Below, in pieces: positions 52,575 through 61,222 of a stretch of DNA of 64,000 nucleotides (positions are counted from its first letter, which is position 1; every line of letters begins with the position of its first letter). A program made the translations under genes and the position numbers. This stretch comes from Candidatus Enterococcus moelleringii (GTDB lineage Bacteria > Bacillota > Bacilli > Lactobacillales > Enterococcaceae), in assembly GCF_017377575.1 (NCBI RefSeq), contig NZ_JAFREM010000025.1:162878-226877 (forward strand). Direction: 5' to 3'. The notes below the pieces were generated by a model. It was not told the DNA's origin, searched no databases, and saw nothing but the letters and a program-made list of their open reading frames with translations.

Positions 52575-52579
52575 AGTGT

Positions 52580-52662
52580 TATAATATAATAAATTGTATT
52601 TCTTATAAGCGAGTCTTGCCGCGCCTCTCCGCGATGCGTATCAGGCAAGGCCTGTTTTTTTA
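52580..52662 (+). ncRNA. candidate small RNA
   Basis: Extended -10 TGTTATAAT (52577-52585) followed by about 70 bases ending in CTTGCC...GGCAAG (52615-52649) and seven T at 52654-52661. No reading frame lies inside. Could also be a long terminator of the preceding antitoxin gene. Confidence 0.45.
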
Positions 52663-52747
52663 GGGAAGAACCAAACCTGTCATATTCAATCGAAGGAATC
52701 ACTCACCTTAACTTTGTTTATATATAATCAGAAAGGGCCTGAACTAC

Positions 52748-52981
52748 ATGACGAATATCAAACCCATTTCCCAGCTGCGAAACTACAATAAAATTCTCGA
52801 AGAAGTTAAACCTAACCAGCCATTGTTCCTGACTGAAAACGGTCATGCTAAATATGCAATTGTTGATATAGAAGAGTATGAGCAGTTCATAATGGGACTA
52901 GAACTGTTTGAAAAATTGGAGCAAACGAAGAGCGACAAGACCTATGATAATAGAGACATAATGAAAGAATTCGGATTTTAG
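52748..52981 (+). CDS. Phd/YefM-type antitoxin, orphan
   Basis: 77 residues, close to the antitoxin at 1046 (TNIKPISQLRNYNKILEEV, LFLTENGHAKYAIVDIEEYEQF). No toxin gene follows, only a terminator-like stretch. Third Phd-type antitoxin without a usable toxin in this window. ATG 52748 with AAAGGGCC upstream; TATATAATC gives a possible -10. Confidence 0.82.
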   Translation: MTNIKPISQLRNYNKILEEVKPNQPLFLTENGHAKYAIVDIEEYEQFIMGLELFEKLEQTKSDKTYDNRDIMKEFGF

Positions 52982-53169
52982 TAAATCGAAGAAATGCCAT
53001 TCCATCCACCATTACGCGGATGGATTTTTTTGGCTTTACTTAAGAATCAAAAACTTTTTAAAGAAGGACAGCTAGGATAAAGTTGGAAATGTTGCACAAA
53101 ATTTCGTTTTAACATTCAGCACTTATGTCTCAGCTGAATCTTGATGAACCCTTTGTCTAATAGAAAACA

Positions 53170-53266
53170 TGTTACAATTATGCTACTATTAATGAAGCAA
53201 GAAACTATTTTTTTAGTTACAGCACAACGCGAAAGCCCGACCCGTGCGAGGGGTTTGGGCTTTTTT
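53170..53266 (+). ncRNA. candidate leader or small RNA with terminator
   Basis: Extended -10 TGTTACAAT (53170-53178). The transcript would end at AAAGCCC.ACCC / GGGGTTTGGGC and six T (53232-53266), about 80 bases. The next gene starts 27 bases later, so this may be a terminator-containing leader (attenuator) for it rather than a free RNA. The remaining bases of 52982-53170 hold nothing I recognise. Confidence 0.5.
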
Positions 53267-53292
53267 GGGCAATAAAGTTGAAAGTAAAGGGG

Positions 53293-53634
53293 ATGCTTCA
53301 ATTGTCGATTAATGCTAAAGCTTTAGAACGAGGTTTTTGGGATAATGTCTCATTTAAGGATAAAACGGGCGAGTTGCTGGCAATTGCGACCAACATGAAT
53401 TGGAGTTTCGCAGAACTGGCTGAGCAAGTAGGTGTTTCCGAAGAACGTCTTGATAATCTCATTACCTTTGAAGAGGTCGATGATGAGCTGGTCACTGGTG
53501 CACTATTAAAGTTGCTTCCAGTAGCCGAAAGACGTTTGCAAGAGCACAAGAGAAATCTTGAGCAGAAAATAGATTTATCCTGCTGGAACAGTTACCAGAC
53601 ATCATTTTATCGAATACGAAGGCCTCAAAAATGA
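53293..53634 (+). CDS. small HTH-like protein with chimeric C-terminus
   Basis: 113 residues. Residues 1-88 look native: LQLSINAKALERGFWDN, then a helix-turn-helix-like segment NMNWSFAELAEQVGVSEERL. After about residue 95 the reading frame passes out of phase into a methyltransferase remnant (next entry), so the last 18 residues (SCWNSYQTSFYRIRRPQK) are probably not original. ATG 53293 follows AAAGGGG. Confidence 0.55.
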   Translation: MLQLSINAKALERGFWDNVSFKDKTGELLAIATNMNWSFAELAEQVGVSEERLDNLITFEEVDDELVTGALLKLLPVAERRLQEHKRNLEQKIDLSCWNSYQTSFYRIRRPQK

Positions 53635-53767
53635 GCAAGCTTTGTCACCAGAGGAAGCCTACCATTTTGACACGCCATGTACATTAACGCGCCAATTCGA
53701 ATTATTACGTGCAGCCGGATTCAGCGATGTTCGACTGAGCTGGCAAAGGGAGCACAACATTCCTTAA
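53582..53767 (+). pseudogene. C-terminal fragment of a SAM-dependent methyltransferase
   Basis: Frame starting GTVTRHHFIEYEGLKNEQAL and ending CTLTRQFELLRAAGFSDVRLSW is the tail of a class I methyltransferase (the LL.AAGF.DV motif is typical) with a normal stop at 53765. No start or SAM-binding N-terminus remains. A deletion fused it out of frame to the gene at 53293. Confidence 0.65.
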
Positions 53768-53805
53768 TTGCTTACGTATAAAAATAGAACCAAAGGAGGT
53801 GCACC

Positions 53806-54507
53806 ATGCCCGCAAACTCAGAAAAAATCTTACTAGTGGACGATGAACAAGACATCTTAACTCTGCTGGAGGACGTTCTACGCCAAGAGGGCTATCAAAA
53901 TATTTTAAAAGCTGCCACTGGCGAACTGGCTGTGGCGCTGTGCCGGGAAGAGAAGCCGGACGCGATTGTGCTGGATATTATGCTGCCAGGAATTGATGGC
54001 ATCGAAGTCTGCAAGCAAATCCGGGAATTTTCCTATTGCCCGATTGTCTTTCTGTCTTCCAAAAATGACGACATCGACAAGCTGCTGGGCTTGAGCATCG
54101 GCGGCGATGACTATGTTACCAAGCCGTTTAGCCCAAAGGAAGTGGCCTATCGGATCAAAGCTCAGCTGCGTCGAAAATCCTATGAACAAGCGAATAATCA
54201 AAAAGCCGCCATCGAAATCGGCACGATCCGCATCGATACCGACAGCCAACGGGTCTATAAAGTTGACAAAGAAATCAGTCTGACCGCCCGTGAGTACCAG
54301 CTGCTGGAATATATGGCGCAAAACGCCGGCAAGATCATCAGCAAAGAACGTCTCTACGAACAGGTGTGGGGAGAATACGCCAGCGGAGTGGACAATACCA
54401 TGATGGTGCACATTCACCACCTGCGGGAAAAGCTGGAAAATGACCCTTCCCAGCCAAAGCTGATCGTAACGGTCAAAGGCCTGGGCTACAAACTGGAACA
54501 GGTGTAG
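53806..54507 (+). CDS. OmpR-family response regulator
   Basis: 233 residues. Receiver domain with acidic pocket VDDEQD, phospho-Asp57 in IVLDIMLPGIDG and Lys in YVTKPFSPKEV; C-terminal winged helix (SLTAREYQLLEYMAQNAGKIISKERLYEQVWGE, VKGLGYKLEQ). Works with the kinase encoded 3 bases downstream and likely controls the FMN-binding/ABC genes that follow. AAAGGAGG before ATG 53806. Codon usage is visibly GC-richer than in neighbouring genes. Confidence 0.9.
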   Translation: MPANSEKILLVDDEQDILTLLEDVLRQEGYQNILKAATGELAVALCREEKPDAIVLDIMLPGIDGIEVCKQIREFSYCPIVFLSSKNDDIDKLLGLSIGGDDYVTKPFSPKEVAYRIKAQLRRKSYEQANNQKAAIEIGTIRIDTDSQRVYKVDKEISLTAREYQLLEYMAQNAGKIISKERLYEQVWGEYASGVDNTMMVHIHHLREKLENDPSQPKLIVTVKGLGYKLEQV

Positions 54508-54510
54508 CTT

Positions 54511-55914
54511 ATGAAAAAATCCAGCTACAAATCCATCCTGATCCTCTACAGTACGCTGTTTATTTTAGCGATCCTCGTGATCCTGATCGGACTGGGACTG
54601 TTGGCAAAAGTCATCACCGCCACCGATCCCAATGGCAACACCGTCAAAAGCAGCTGGCCCCAGGAGTTCACCGACAATTTTTCAGCTTATTTTGATCTTG
54701 AGGACGAGGTTCCCCAAGTCAATCAAACCGGCCAGCAGCAGTTAAACCAAAACCACCTGTGGCTGCAGGTACTGGACGAAAACGGCGAAGTCATTCTGGC
54801 TCATAATACCTCGGACCAGCAGGCGACCCACTATGCGCCGATGGACATTTTAGCCCTGTATCAAGGGGAAGAAAGCACGGCGGAAACCATTTTTGCCAAC
54901 CAAGTCACCACCAGCGGCGGGGAATGGACCTATCTCATCGGCTTTCCTATGAACATCGCCAAGGTGACGATGTTTGTGGATGGAGATAGTTTTTCCGGCG
55001 GCAAGAGCCTGGTGATCCCGCTGATGACAGCGGCAGGTCTCTTGATGCTGGTGATCGGCGGCGTGTTCGGCGTCTGGATTATCCGTCACATGGGAAAATT
55101 GACCCAAGCCATCGGCCAAATTTCCTATCGCCTGTATGAACCGATCGAAGGTAACGGACCCTTTCAGGATGTATACGACAGCTTGAACGAAATGAACAGT
55201 GAATTGCAAAAGGGTGACCGGGAACTGGCCCAAAATGAAAAAATGCGGAAGGAATGGATCACCAACATCACCCACGATCTGAAAACCCCGCTGTCACCGA
55301 TTCGCGGCTACGGCGAGCTTTTGGCGGACCCGGATAATGATTTAACGCCAGAAAAGCGGGTCCAGTATGGTGAGATCATTTTACGAAACACCGCCTACAC
55401 GGAAAAACTGGTGAACGATTTGAAGCTGACTTATCAGCTGAAAAATAAGATGCTGCCGCTGGACAAAAAGTCCGCGAACCTGACGCAATTTGTCAAGGAG
55501 CTGGTGATTGAGGTCCTGAATCACCATGAATATGCCAATCGCGAAATCACCTTTGAAACAGACAGCGAAGCGATCGAATTCAGCTTCGACCCAACCCTGT
55601 TAAAACGCGGCATCAATAATCTGCTGTACAATGCCTTGATCCACAATCCCCAGGAGACGGCGATTCAGGTCTCCCTGCAGATGAGTGACGGCATTCGCAT
55701 CATCATCCAGGATAACGGCAAGGGCATGACGCCGGAGGAAAGCGATCGGCTGTTTGAGCGTTACTATCGCGGCACCAACACCGAAGCCAATACTGGCGGC
55801 ACCGGGCTGGGCATGGCGATTGCCAAACAAATCATTGAGATTCATGACGGCACATTGGTTGTCGGAAGTGCGCCGGGAAAAGGCACCCGCATCATCATCA
55901 TTTTTCCAACTTAA
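54511..55914 (+). CDS. sensor histidine kinase
   Basis: 467 residues. Two membrane helices (about 8-30 and 170-192) around an extracellular loop of about 140 residues, HAMP-like segment, then H-box KEWITNITHDLKTPLSPIRGYGELL, N-box NNLLYNALIHNP, G1 IQDNGKGMTPEE and G2 GGTGLGMAIAKQ. Phosphorylates the response regulator encoded just before it. ATG 54511. Confidence 0.9.
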   Translation: MKKSSYKSILILYSTLFILAILVILIGLGLLAKVITATDPNGNTVKSSWPQEFTDNFSAYFDLEDEVPQVNQTGQQQLNQNHLWLQVLDENGEVILAHNTSDQQATHYAPMDILALYQGEESTAETIFANQVTTSGGEWTYLIGFPMNIAKVTMFVDGDSFSGGKSLVIPLMTAAGLLMLVIGGVFGVWIIRHMGKLTQAIGQISYRLYEPIEGNGPFQDVYDSLNEMNSELQKGDRELAQNEKMRKEWITNITHDLKTPLSPIRGYGELLADPDNDLTPEKRVQYGEIILRNTAYTEKLVNDLKLTYQLKNKMLPLDKKSANLTQFVKELVIEVLNHHEYANREITFETDSEAIEFSFDPTLLKRGINNLLYNALIHNPQETAIQVSLQMSDGIRIIIQDNGKGMTPEESDRLFERYYRGTNTEANTGGTGLGMAIAKQIIEIHDGTLVVGSAPGKGTRIIIIFPT

Positions 55915-55999
55915 GGTTAAACTAAGGTTGCCTGAAAGACAGGTTAAGGCTGTGAACGTATGCTTAGTTCACAGTCTTATTTGTGTTGGAGGTGAAAGG

Positions 56000-56392
56000 G
56001 TGAAAAGGAAACGAAAAATTTGGCCGCTTACGTTAACGGCGGTAATTACCTTGGGGCTGTCTTGTCTGGCATTTGCCTTGCTGCTGCGGCCGCGGCCTTT
56101 AGAAATTGAAACAATCGACCTGAACACAGTGGCAGACGGGACTTATACCGGCATTTATCAAAATAAAATTCTGCTGGCGGTGGTTCAGCTGGAGGTGGCC
56201 GACCACGAGATTACCAGCATTGAGATTTTGGAACACAAGGAGGCCTATTTGCCGCAAGCCTGCCAGATTTCCCAAGAAGTAGTGGCGGATCAGTCACTGG
56301 AGGTGGATACCATCAGCGGCGCCACCTTTACCTGCGATACCGTACGAAAAGCCATCGAGGATGCGCTGCAACAGGGCATTACTCAACCATAG
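56000..56392 (+). CDS. membrane-anchored FMN-binding domain protein
   Basis: 130 residues. N-terminal helix (WPLTLTAVITLGLSCLAFALLL), then a single FMN_bind domain (DGTYTGIYQNKILLAVVQLEV; SGATFTCDTVRKAIEDAL). The SGAT motif in TISGATFT is the covalent flavin attachment site used in RnfG/NqrC and extracellular flavoproteins. It faces outward. GTG 56000 has GGAGG 7 bases before it; the longer open frame upstream runs through the kinase gene. Same operon as the FtsX permease. Confidence 0.8.
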   Translation: MKRKRKIWPLTLTAVITLGLSCLAFALLLRPRPLEIETIDLNTVADGTYTGIYQNKILLAVVQLEVADHEITSIEILEHKEAYLPQACQISQEVVADQSLEVDTISGATFTCDTVRKAIEDALQQGITQP

Positions 56393-56404
56393 AGGGGTGA
56401 AAAA

Positions 56405-58876
56405 GTGAAAATTATTTTGAAATACATCTTAAACAGTATTAAGGAACGAAAACTGCGCACCATGGTGATGCTGCTGTCGGTGACCTTATCCACCACGCTG
56501 CTGTTTGTCTCCTTCGGCATCGGTGCGTCCTATGAAAGCGCCCAGCGGAAAATGGCTATCGGTTATGCCGGGAAAGCTCGGATTGCCGTCACCAACACCG
56601 CGGAAAGCAACTGGATCACCAAAGCCGAAATTCCGGAGGCGGAGGGGATTCAGCAGGCTGTTGGATTGCTTCAAGCCGATGGACTTTACGACAAGGACGG
56701 TTACTATGAAAACTTCGACCTGATCGGCGGCGAGCTGGCAGATTTGGAAGCTATCAACGCTCCGAGGGTTCAAAGTGGGGATTTATCCGACTTCAGTGGG
56801 GATCAAATCGCCGTGCCGGATCGTTTTGCCAGCAAATACGGCACCAAAGTGGGGGATACGGTTCGGCTGAAGATCGCCGGCGACTACCACGAGCTTGAAG
56901 TTGCTGCCATTTGTGCCTACGATACGATTTTCCTGCGGAGCACGCGAGGCTTTAACGCGCTGATTCCTTTTGAGACGCTATCGAAAATTGTCGGGTCAGA
57001 CCAAGCCTACAGTGAAATCCTGATTGTACCGGAAAGCGGTGCGGATACCGATCAATTACAGGCTGATTTGTCTGGGAACATGAGCACCCACGCCTACGAG
57101 GTTTCAGCGGTCTATAACGAAACTGCGGTGGCCGCCAACGCCCAACAAAAATCGATGCCTTTTTACCTGATCAGCTTTTTTACTTTAACCATTAGCAGCT
57201 TTATCATCTATTCCAGCTACAAAATCATTACTTCCGAGCGCTTAAAGGCGATCGGCACCTTCCGCAGTATTGGCGCCGATCAACGAACGGTGCGCAATAT
57301 ATTGATGGCGGAAAGCTTGGTTTATGGCGTTTCCGGCAGCTTGTTGGGGATTCCGGCGGGCTATCTGACGCTGAAGTTTCTGCTGTATGGCATGAGCGAC
57401 ACCGCTTCTTACGGGATCGAAATTCCGTTGGTGGTTTCACCCTTGAACGTGATTTTTTCTTGTGGTGTAGCGATTATCGTGTCAGTCTTGGGTGCCTATA
57501 TTCCAGTGAAGCGAGCCAGCAAATTGCCGGTTAAAGATGTGGTGCTGGGAACGGTGGAGGAAAAGCCGGTTTCCAACCAAAAGATTCTGTTGTTGGGGCT
57601 GCTGCTGTTTATCATTTCGATTATTTTGCCGCGGATCACCAGCGGGGAAATGGTCACGGTGGCCGGCGGTGTCTCTTTGATCACTTTGCTGGTGGGAGCG
57701 ATTATGATTGTGCCGTTGTTGATCAACGCCATGTCGCAGGTTTTGGAAAAAGTTTATGGCCTGCTTTTTGGTAATGTCGGCAAGCTGGCCGCCCGCAATC
57801 TGCGAGGCAACAAAAATACCAATCAAAACGCCACTCTGCTGTTTATCAGCATCTCGGCTATTATCGTAATCAGCACCGTGGGAAGCTTTGTGAATGTCTA
57901 TATTGGCGATGTTTTCCGCGATGCCAGTTTGGACGGTTTTTCCGATGCCGTGGTGAATGAAGATTTTATTGATGAAGTCAGAAATTTGGACACCGTCAGT
58001 GAAGTGCTGCCGTTGTATGTGCTGGACGAGACCGTTCAAGTCAACGGGGAATCGCTGCGGATGGAGTCCACCGATGATATAAAATTATTCAACGAAATGC
58101 TGGGGATGAATTACAGCGGCGATGAATCGGCAACGATGGAAAGAGAATTCGATCAAGGACGCAATGTCATGCTGAACCGTGATGTCATCAGTGCCATGAA
58201 TCTGCAAATTGGCGACGCTGTGAATTTGAGCGGCCCGGATGGAATTTTCAGCTACACGGTGGCTGGCAGCTTCCAATCTCGCGCCGATGATGTGGCGGCT
58301 GTGATCCCATCCAGCTATGCAAAGGCTGATTTTTCTCCAACAGAATACGGGTTCTTCGCCTTTAAAGCTGGCGATCCCGAGGCGGTCATGACTCAGCTCC
58401 GGGACATGTTGGGTGAGCAGCAGCATTGGAGCCGCACGGTGGAAGAATACACCAACGATGCCTCCGAGACCATCGACACCTTTCTTTCACCGATGCAGAA
58501 GCTGACCTGGTTCATTCTGCTGCTGGCGACTGTCGGGATCATCAATAATTTGCTGATTAATTATATTCAGAAAAAACGGGCCATCGCCATGTACAAGTCG
58601 GTGGGACTAAGCAACGCCCAGAACCTGAAAATGACCATGATCGAAGGCTTTTCCGTGGGACTGTTGGGGGCCTTGCTGGCGGTCGCGGTGTCTTATGTAG
58701 AAATCAAAACCGTGTTCCTCGTAGCCGGACCGAAGATTTCCATGGAGCCGCAGCTGGAATTATCCACCTTCCTATTTGCCGCCTTGATGGGCATTGTCAT
58801 CACCCTGATCGGTTCCGTGGTGCCGATTGTCAAAGGAGCCACCATGAAACTGGTAGAGGAAATCAAATTTGAGTAA
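56405..58876 (+). CDS. MacB/FtsX-family ABC transporter permease
   Basis: 823 residues: an N-terminal helix (about 18-42), a first periplasm-like extracellular domain (MacB_PCD), three helices with FtsX motif SERLKAIGTFRSIGA around 285-330, a second extracellular domain and a second FtsX triplet ending with KSVGLSNAQNLKMTMIEG near 730. Duplicated FtsX permease of the bacitracin/antimicrobial peptide type. GTG 56405 after AGAGGGG; 12 bases after the FMN-binding gene. The ATPase is the next gene. Confidence 0.87.
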   Translation: MKIILKYILNSIKERKLRTMVMLLSVTLSTTLLFVSFGIGASYESAQRKMAIGYAGKARIAVTNTAESNWITKAEIPEAEGIQQAVGLLQADGLYDKDGYYENFDLIGGELADLEAINAPRVQSGDLSDFSGDQIAVPDRFASKYGTKVGDTVRLKIAGDYHELEVAAICAYDTIFLRSTRGFNALIPFETLSKIVGSDQAYSEILIVPESGADTDQLQADLSGNMSTHAYEVSAVYNETAVAANAQQKSMPFYLISFFTLTISSFIIYSSYKIITSERLKAIGTFRSIGADQRTVRNILMAESLVYGVSGSLLGIPAGYLTLKFLLYGMSDTASYGIEIPLVVSPLNVIFSCGVAIIVSVLGAYIPVKRASKLPVKDVVLGTVEEKPVSNQKILLLGLLLFIISIILPRITSGEMVTVAGGVSLITLLVGAIMIVPLLINAMSQVLEKVYGLLFGNVGKLAARNLRGNKNTNQNATLLFISISAIIVISTVGSFVNVYIGDVFRDASLDGFSDAVVNEDFIDEVRNLDTVSEVLPLYVLDETVQVNGESLRMESTDDIKLFNEMLGMNYSGDESATMEREFDQGRNVMLNRDVISAMNLQIGDAVNLSGPDGIFSYTVAGSFQSRADDVAAVIPSSYAKADFSPTEYGFFAFKAGDPEAVMTQLRDMLGEQQHWSRTVEEYTNDASETIDTFLSPMQKLTWFILLLATVGIINNLLINYIQKKRAIAMYKSVGLSNAQNLKMTMIEGFSVGLLGALLAVAVSYVEIKTVFLVAGPKISMEPQLELSTFLFAALMGIVITLIGSVVPIVKGATMKLVEEIKFE

Positions 58877-58915
58877 GCCAAAATGAACCGGAAAGATTCC
58901 AGAAAGGATAGGAAT

Positions 58916-59608
58916 ATGACGAGAAATAATGGACTTGTGGCCGTAGAAGGTCAAAATATCACCAAACAATTTGAGGTCGGCACGGTAGATACCACCGTGC
59001 TGCGGGACCTGTCAGTGAAAATCGATCGAGGCGAATTTGTCTCCATCATGGGACCCTCTGGTTCCGGTAAAAGTACCCTGCTGTATATTTTGAGCGGGCT
59101 GGATGTGCCCACAAAAGGCAGTGTCCTGCTGAACGGGCGGGATATTTCCGGGATGGACGATGGCAAAATGAGTGTCATGCGCCGCCGCAGTATCGGCTTT
59201 GTCTTCCAGTTTTACAACCTGATTCCCAATTTGAACGTGGAGGAAAATATTCTGCTGCCGGTTTTATTGGACGGAAAAGATATGAAGGCTTATAAGAAAA
59301 AGCTGGATCACATTTTGGAAATTGTCGGCCTGACTGAACGTCGCAAGCATACGCCCCGGGAGCTTTCCGGCGGCCAACAGCAGCGGGTAGCGATTGCCCG
59401 CGCGCTGATCAACGACCCAGATATCATCTTCGCCGACGAACCTACCGGCAATCTCGACAGCAAATCCGGCACCGAGATTTTGGAATTGCTGCGGGAAATC
59501 AATCAAGTACAAGGGAAAACCATCCTGATGGTGACTCACTCCGAGGACGCCGCCAAGTATGGCAATCGGACGATTTATGTTCGCGATGGCGTGGTGGAGC
59601 AGGGGTGA
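58916..59608 (+). CDS. ABC transporter ATP-binding protein (MacB/LolD type)
   Basis: 230 residues: Walker [11 protein letters not shown]-loop FVFQFYN, signature LSGGQQQR, Walker [15 protein letters not shown]-loop MVTHSE. Energises the permease just upstream. Start ATG 58916 after GAAAGGATAGGAAT is preferred to ATG 58883. Terminator follows, so the unit response regulator-kinase-FMN protein-permease-ATPase is closed. Confidence 0.9.
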   Translation: MTRNNGLVAVEGQNITKQFEVGTVDTTVLRDLSVKIDRGEFVSIMGPSGSGKSTLLYILSGLDVPTKGSVLLNGRDISGMDDGKMSVMRRRSIGFVFQFYNLIPNLNVEENILLPVLLDGKDMKAYKKKLDHILEIVGLTERRKHTPRELSGGQQQRVAIARALINDPDIIFADEPTGNLDSKSGTEILELLREINQVQGKTILMVTHSEDAAKYGNRTIYVRDGVVEQG

Positions 59609-59624
59609 TTGGATAAAAAATTGT

Positions 59625-59657
59625 CTAAAGCATGTTACAGTGCTTTAGGCTTTTTTT
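59625..59657 (+). terminator. intrinsic terminator of TCS/ABC operon
   Basis: CTAAAGCA / TGCTTTAG then T-run. Confidence 0.8.
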
Positions 59658-59702
59658 GGTTTGAGGATCACTAGAATATCTCCTTCCAGCAAAATATAAA
59701 CC

Positions 59703-59749
59703 ACTAAATGCAATATATACTTTACATTTAGTTGGATATAACCTACAAT
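59703..59749 (+). promoter_or_regulatory. promoter with inverted repeat before XRE gene
   Basis: TTTACA (59721-59726), 17 bases, TACAAT (59744-59749). ACTAAATG (59703-59710) / CATTTAGT (59725-59732) overlaps the -35, a likely autoregulatory operator. Confidence 0.6.
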
Positions 59750-59783
59750 AGGTTTATCGAAAGAGAAAGGACAAAACGGTCGT

Positions 59784-59978
59784 ATGAAAAATAAACGAAT
59801 CAAAATCGCCCGCATCGAATGCGACATGAGTCAAGAGGATTTGGCAAACGCAATTGGGGTCACCAGACAGACAATCGGCTTGATCGAGGCGGGGAAGTAC
59901 AATCCCACCTTGAAGCTGTGCATCGCCATCTGCAAAACACTAAATAAAACACTAAACGATCTATTTTGGGAGGAATAA
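59784..59978 (+). CDS. XRE-family helix-turn-helix protein
   Basis: 64 residues, essentially one Cro/CI-type domain: KIARIECDMSQEDLANAIGVTRQTIGLIEAGKYNPTLKLC and a short tail KTLNDLFWEE, a YozG-like small regulator. Overlaps in spacing with the following membrane-protein gene (3 bases gap), so the two form an operon of the regulator-membrane protein type. ATG 59784. Confidence 0.85.
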   Translation: MKNKRIKIARIECDMSQEDLANAIGVTRQTIGLIEAGKYNPTLKLCIAICKTLNKTLNDLFWEE

Positions 59979-59981
59979 GAG

Positions 59982-60467
59982 ATGAAGACGAAAACAATTA
60001 AGGATGAACGGGTTACGCAGTTAAAAGACAAAATACAGAGTGAGGCTTATTTAGTAGTTACGGCGGGGTTGTTTATATCGATGCTGGTTAAACAAGTCGC
60101 ATTCGATCAGCCTTTGTCAGCTTTTTCTACTGAATTAATCGTTATGTTGATTGGAGCTGTCTACGCTTCTGCAAGAGGATCAATGCTAGGCTACAGCTCA
60201 ACCAGCACTTCCCGATTTGGAAAAAAATCGATGGTAATAGTTGCAATAGTGGTAAGTGTGTTTGTGGCTGTTCTTAGCGGCGTGCACAATTATTCAGCTT
60301 ATGGGGACAAATATACCAGCATATTCGATTTCCACTTTATTGTTGCTATAGGATTCACCTTCGTTTCGTCCTTTATCTTCACTTCGATCATCCTTGGCGC
60401 TGTCTATCTTGTGGAAGAACATGGCCAAAAGCGCCTGGAAAAGAAACTAGAGGATGAGGAAGAGTAG
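59982..60467 (+). CDS. DUF6773-like membrane protein
   Basis: 161 residues: polar N-terminus (KTKTIKDERVTQLKDKIQSEAYLVV), four membrane helices and a charged C-terminal tail (RLEKKLEDEEE). It resembles the DUF6773 family that is nearly always coupled to a small XRE regulator; function unknown. ATG 59982 follows GGAGGAAT. Confidence 0.7.
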   Translation: MKTKTIKDERVTQLKDKIQSEAYLVVTAGLFISMLVKQVAFDQPLSAFSTELIVMLIGAVYASARGSMLGYSSTSTSRFGKKSMVIVAIVVSVFVAVLSGVHNYSAYGDKYTSIFDFHFIVAIGFTFVSSFIFTSIILGAVYLVEEHGQKRLEKKLEDEEE

Positions 60468-60485
60468 GCGGAGTACAGTAGTTTG

Positions 60486-60728
60486 TTACCCCCGTCGAAC
60501 CCACTCCTTAACGTGTTCTGGGACATTATCTGGCAGAATAAGTGAGCCATCGCCATCAGCTTTTAGACTTACTCGTTTAGATTTTTTAGGATTTGAAAGA
60601 ATCGGAGGAATCGTTTCTTCGGCTATCTTTCGGAAAATAAACGGCTTTATTTCGTCACCGTTTGTCATTCCTAAGTCATCCAAGATTTTCTTTTCAGCAT
60701 CGGTTAGATGTATTTCAATATTAGGCAA
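60486..60728 (-). CDS. small possible RelB-like/RHH-type antitoxin-like protein
   Basis: 80 residues. N-terminal strand and helix (PNIEIHLTDAEKKILDDLGMTNGDE) resemble a RelB/AntA-type ribbon-helix-helix start, then a basic and a C-terminal segment with no match I recognise. No toxin lies next to it, so the assignment is tentative. TTG 60728 has AAAGGAG at 8 bases; no other start has a ribosome site. Confidence 0.5.
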   Translation of the reverse strand: MPNIEIHLTDAEKKILDDLGMTNGDEIKPFIFRKIAEETIPPILSNPKKSKRVSLKADGDGSLILPDNVPEHVKEWVRRG

Positions 60729-60839
60729 AGCCAGCAACTCCTTTTCTATTTTTTCAGCAAAAAGACTTTTAGACAGTCTGATTATAGCATGAAAAGGCTG
60801 ATTTATCGGCCTTCAGAAAAGAAACCAACAAACAAGCGG

Positions 60840-60868
60840 TTGACATTCAACCAAATATGCTCTAAGGT
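60840..60868 (+). promoter_or_regulatory. promoter of MATE leader
   Basis: TTGACA (60840-60845), exactly 17 bases, TAAGGT (60863-60868). The -10 is weak but the -35 is consensus. Confidence 0.5.
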
Positions 60869-60878
60869 TTAGAGGAAC

Positions 60879-60929
60879 ATGCGGAGGCGCTCATTCTTAG
60901 AAATGATAGCCGGACAAGCTGACAGGTGA
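60879..60929 (+). CDS. putative 16-residue leader peptide
   Basis: AGAGG just before ATG 60879 opens MRRRSFLEMIAGQADR, stop 60927-60929. Its last ten codons lie on the 5' arm of the downstream terminator (60908-60918). Ribosome stalling or fast passage would decide whether the terminator forms: the leader-peptide attenuation layout seen at antibiotic-responsive efflux genes. Unproven. Confidence 0.45.
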   Translation: MRRRSFLEMIAGQADR

Positions 60930-60958
60930 AACTCCTGTTTTCTTGTCCGGCTTTTTTT
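60908..60958 (+). terminator. intrinsic terminator / attenuator before MATE gene
   Basis: AGCCGGACAAG / CTTGTCCGGCT, nested ACAGG/CCTGT, then seven T. It lies between the leader peptide and the MATE gene. Confidence 0.82.
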
Positions 60959-60994
60959 CGTAAAAGGAGAAAAGGCTTTCGCGGTTACAGGTAT

Positions 60995-61195
60995 CCGGCT
61001 TCCAAAGCTGAACAAGTTTGCGGAGCCATAAAAATATATAGGTTTTCACAATTAGTAAGCTGTTTAACTATGTTTACGGTGTCCGGCTTCCCAAACTAGC
61101 TTTGTCGGCATTAAGCAAAAATTGGGAGAAACTTGAGGAGCAGTTTATCCCAATTTTAGTCTTAATGCTCCAAAGCTGAACGAGTTTGGAAAGCC
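60995..61195 (+). repeat. three related short hairpin elements before MATE gene
   Basis: GGCTTCCAAAGCTGAACAAG at about 60998, GGCTTCCCAAACTAGC at about 61085 and GCTCCAAAGCTGAACGAG at about 61168 are variants of one motif, each able to fold around CAAA/TTTG. The stretch 60959-61222 has no other feature I can support; the sequence may be regulatory. Confidence 0.5.
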
Positions 61196-61222
61196 TTTAT
61201 AATAATCAAGGAGGATTTTTAC

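Noticed and set aside
53905..54420. Minus-strand ORF inside the response regulator gene
   Set aside because: Shadow of a well-defined family protein on the other strand.
57482..58039. Minus-strand ORF inside the FtsX permease gene
   Set aside because: Q/H/N-rich low-complexity translation, no ribosome site, fully covered by a real gene.
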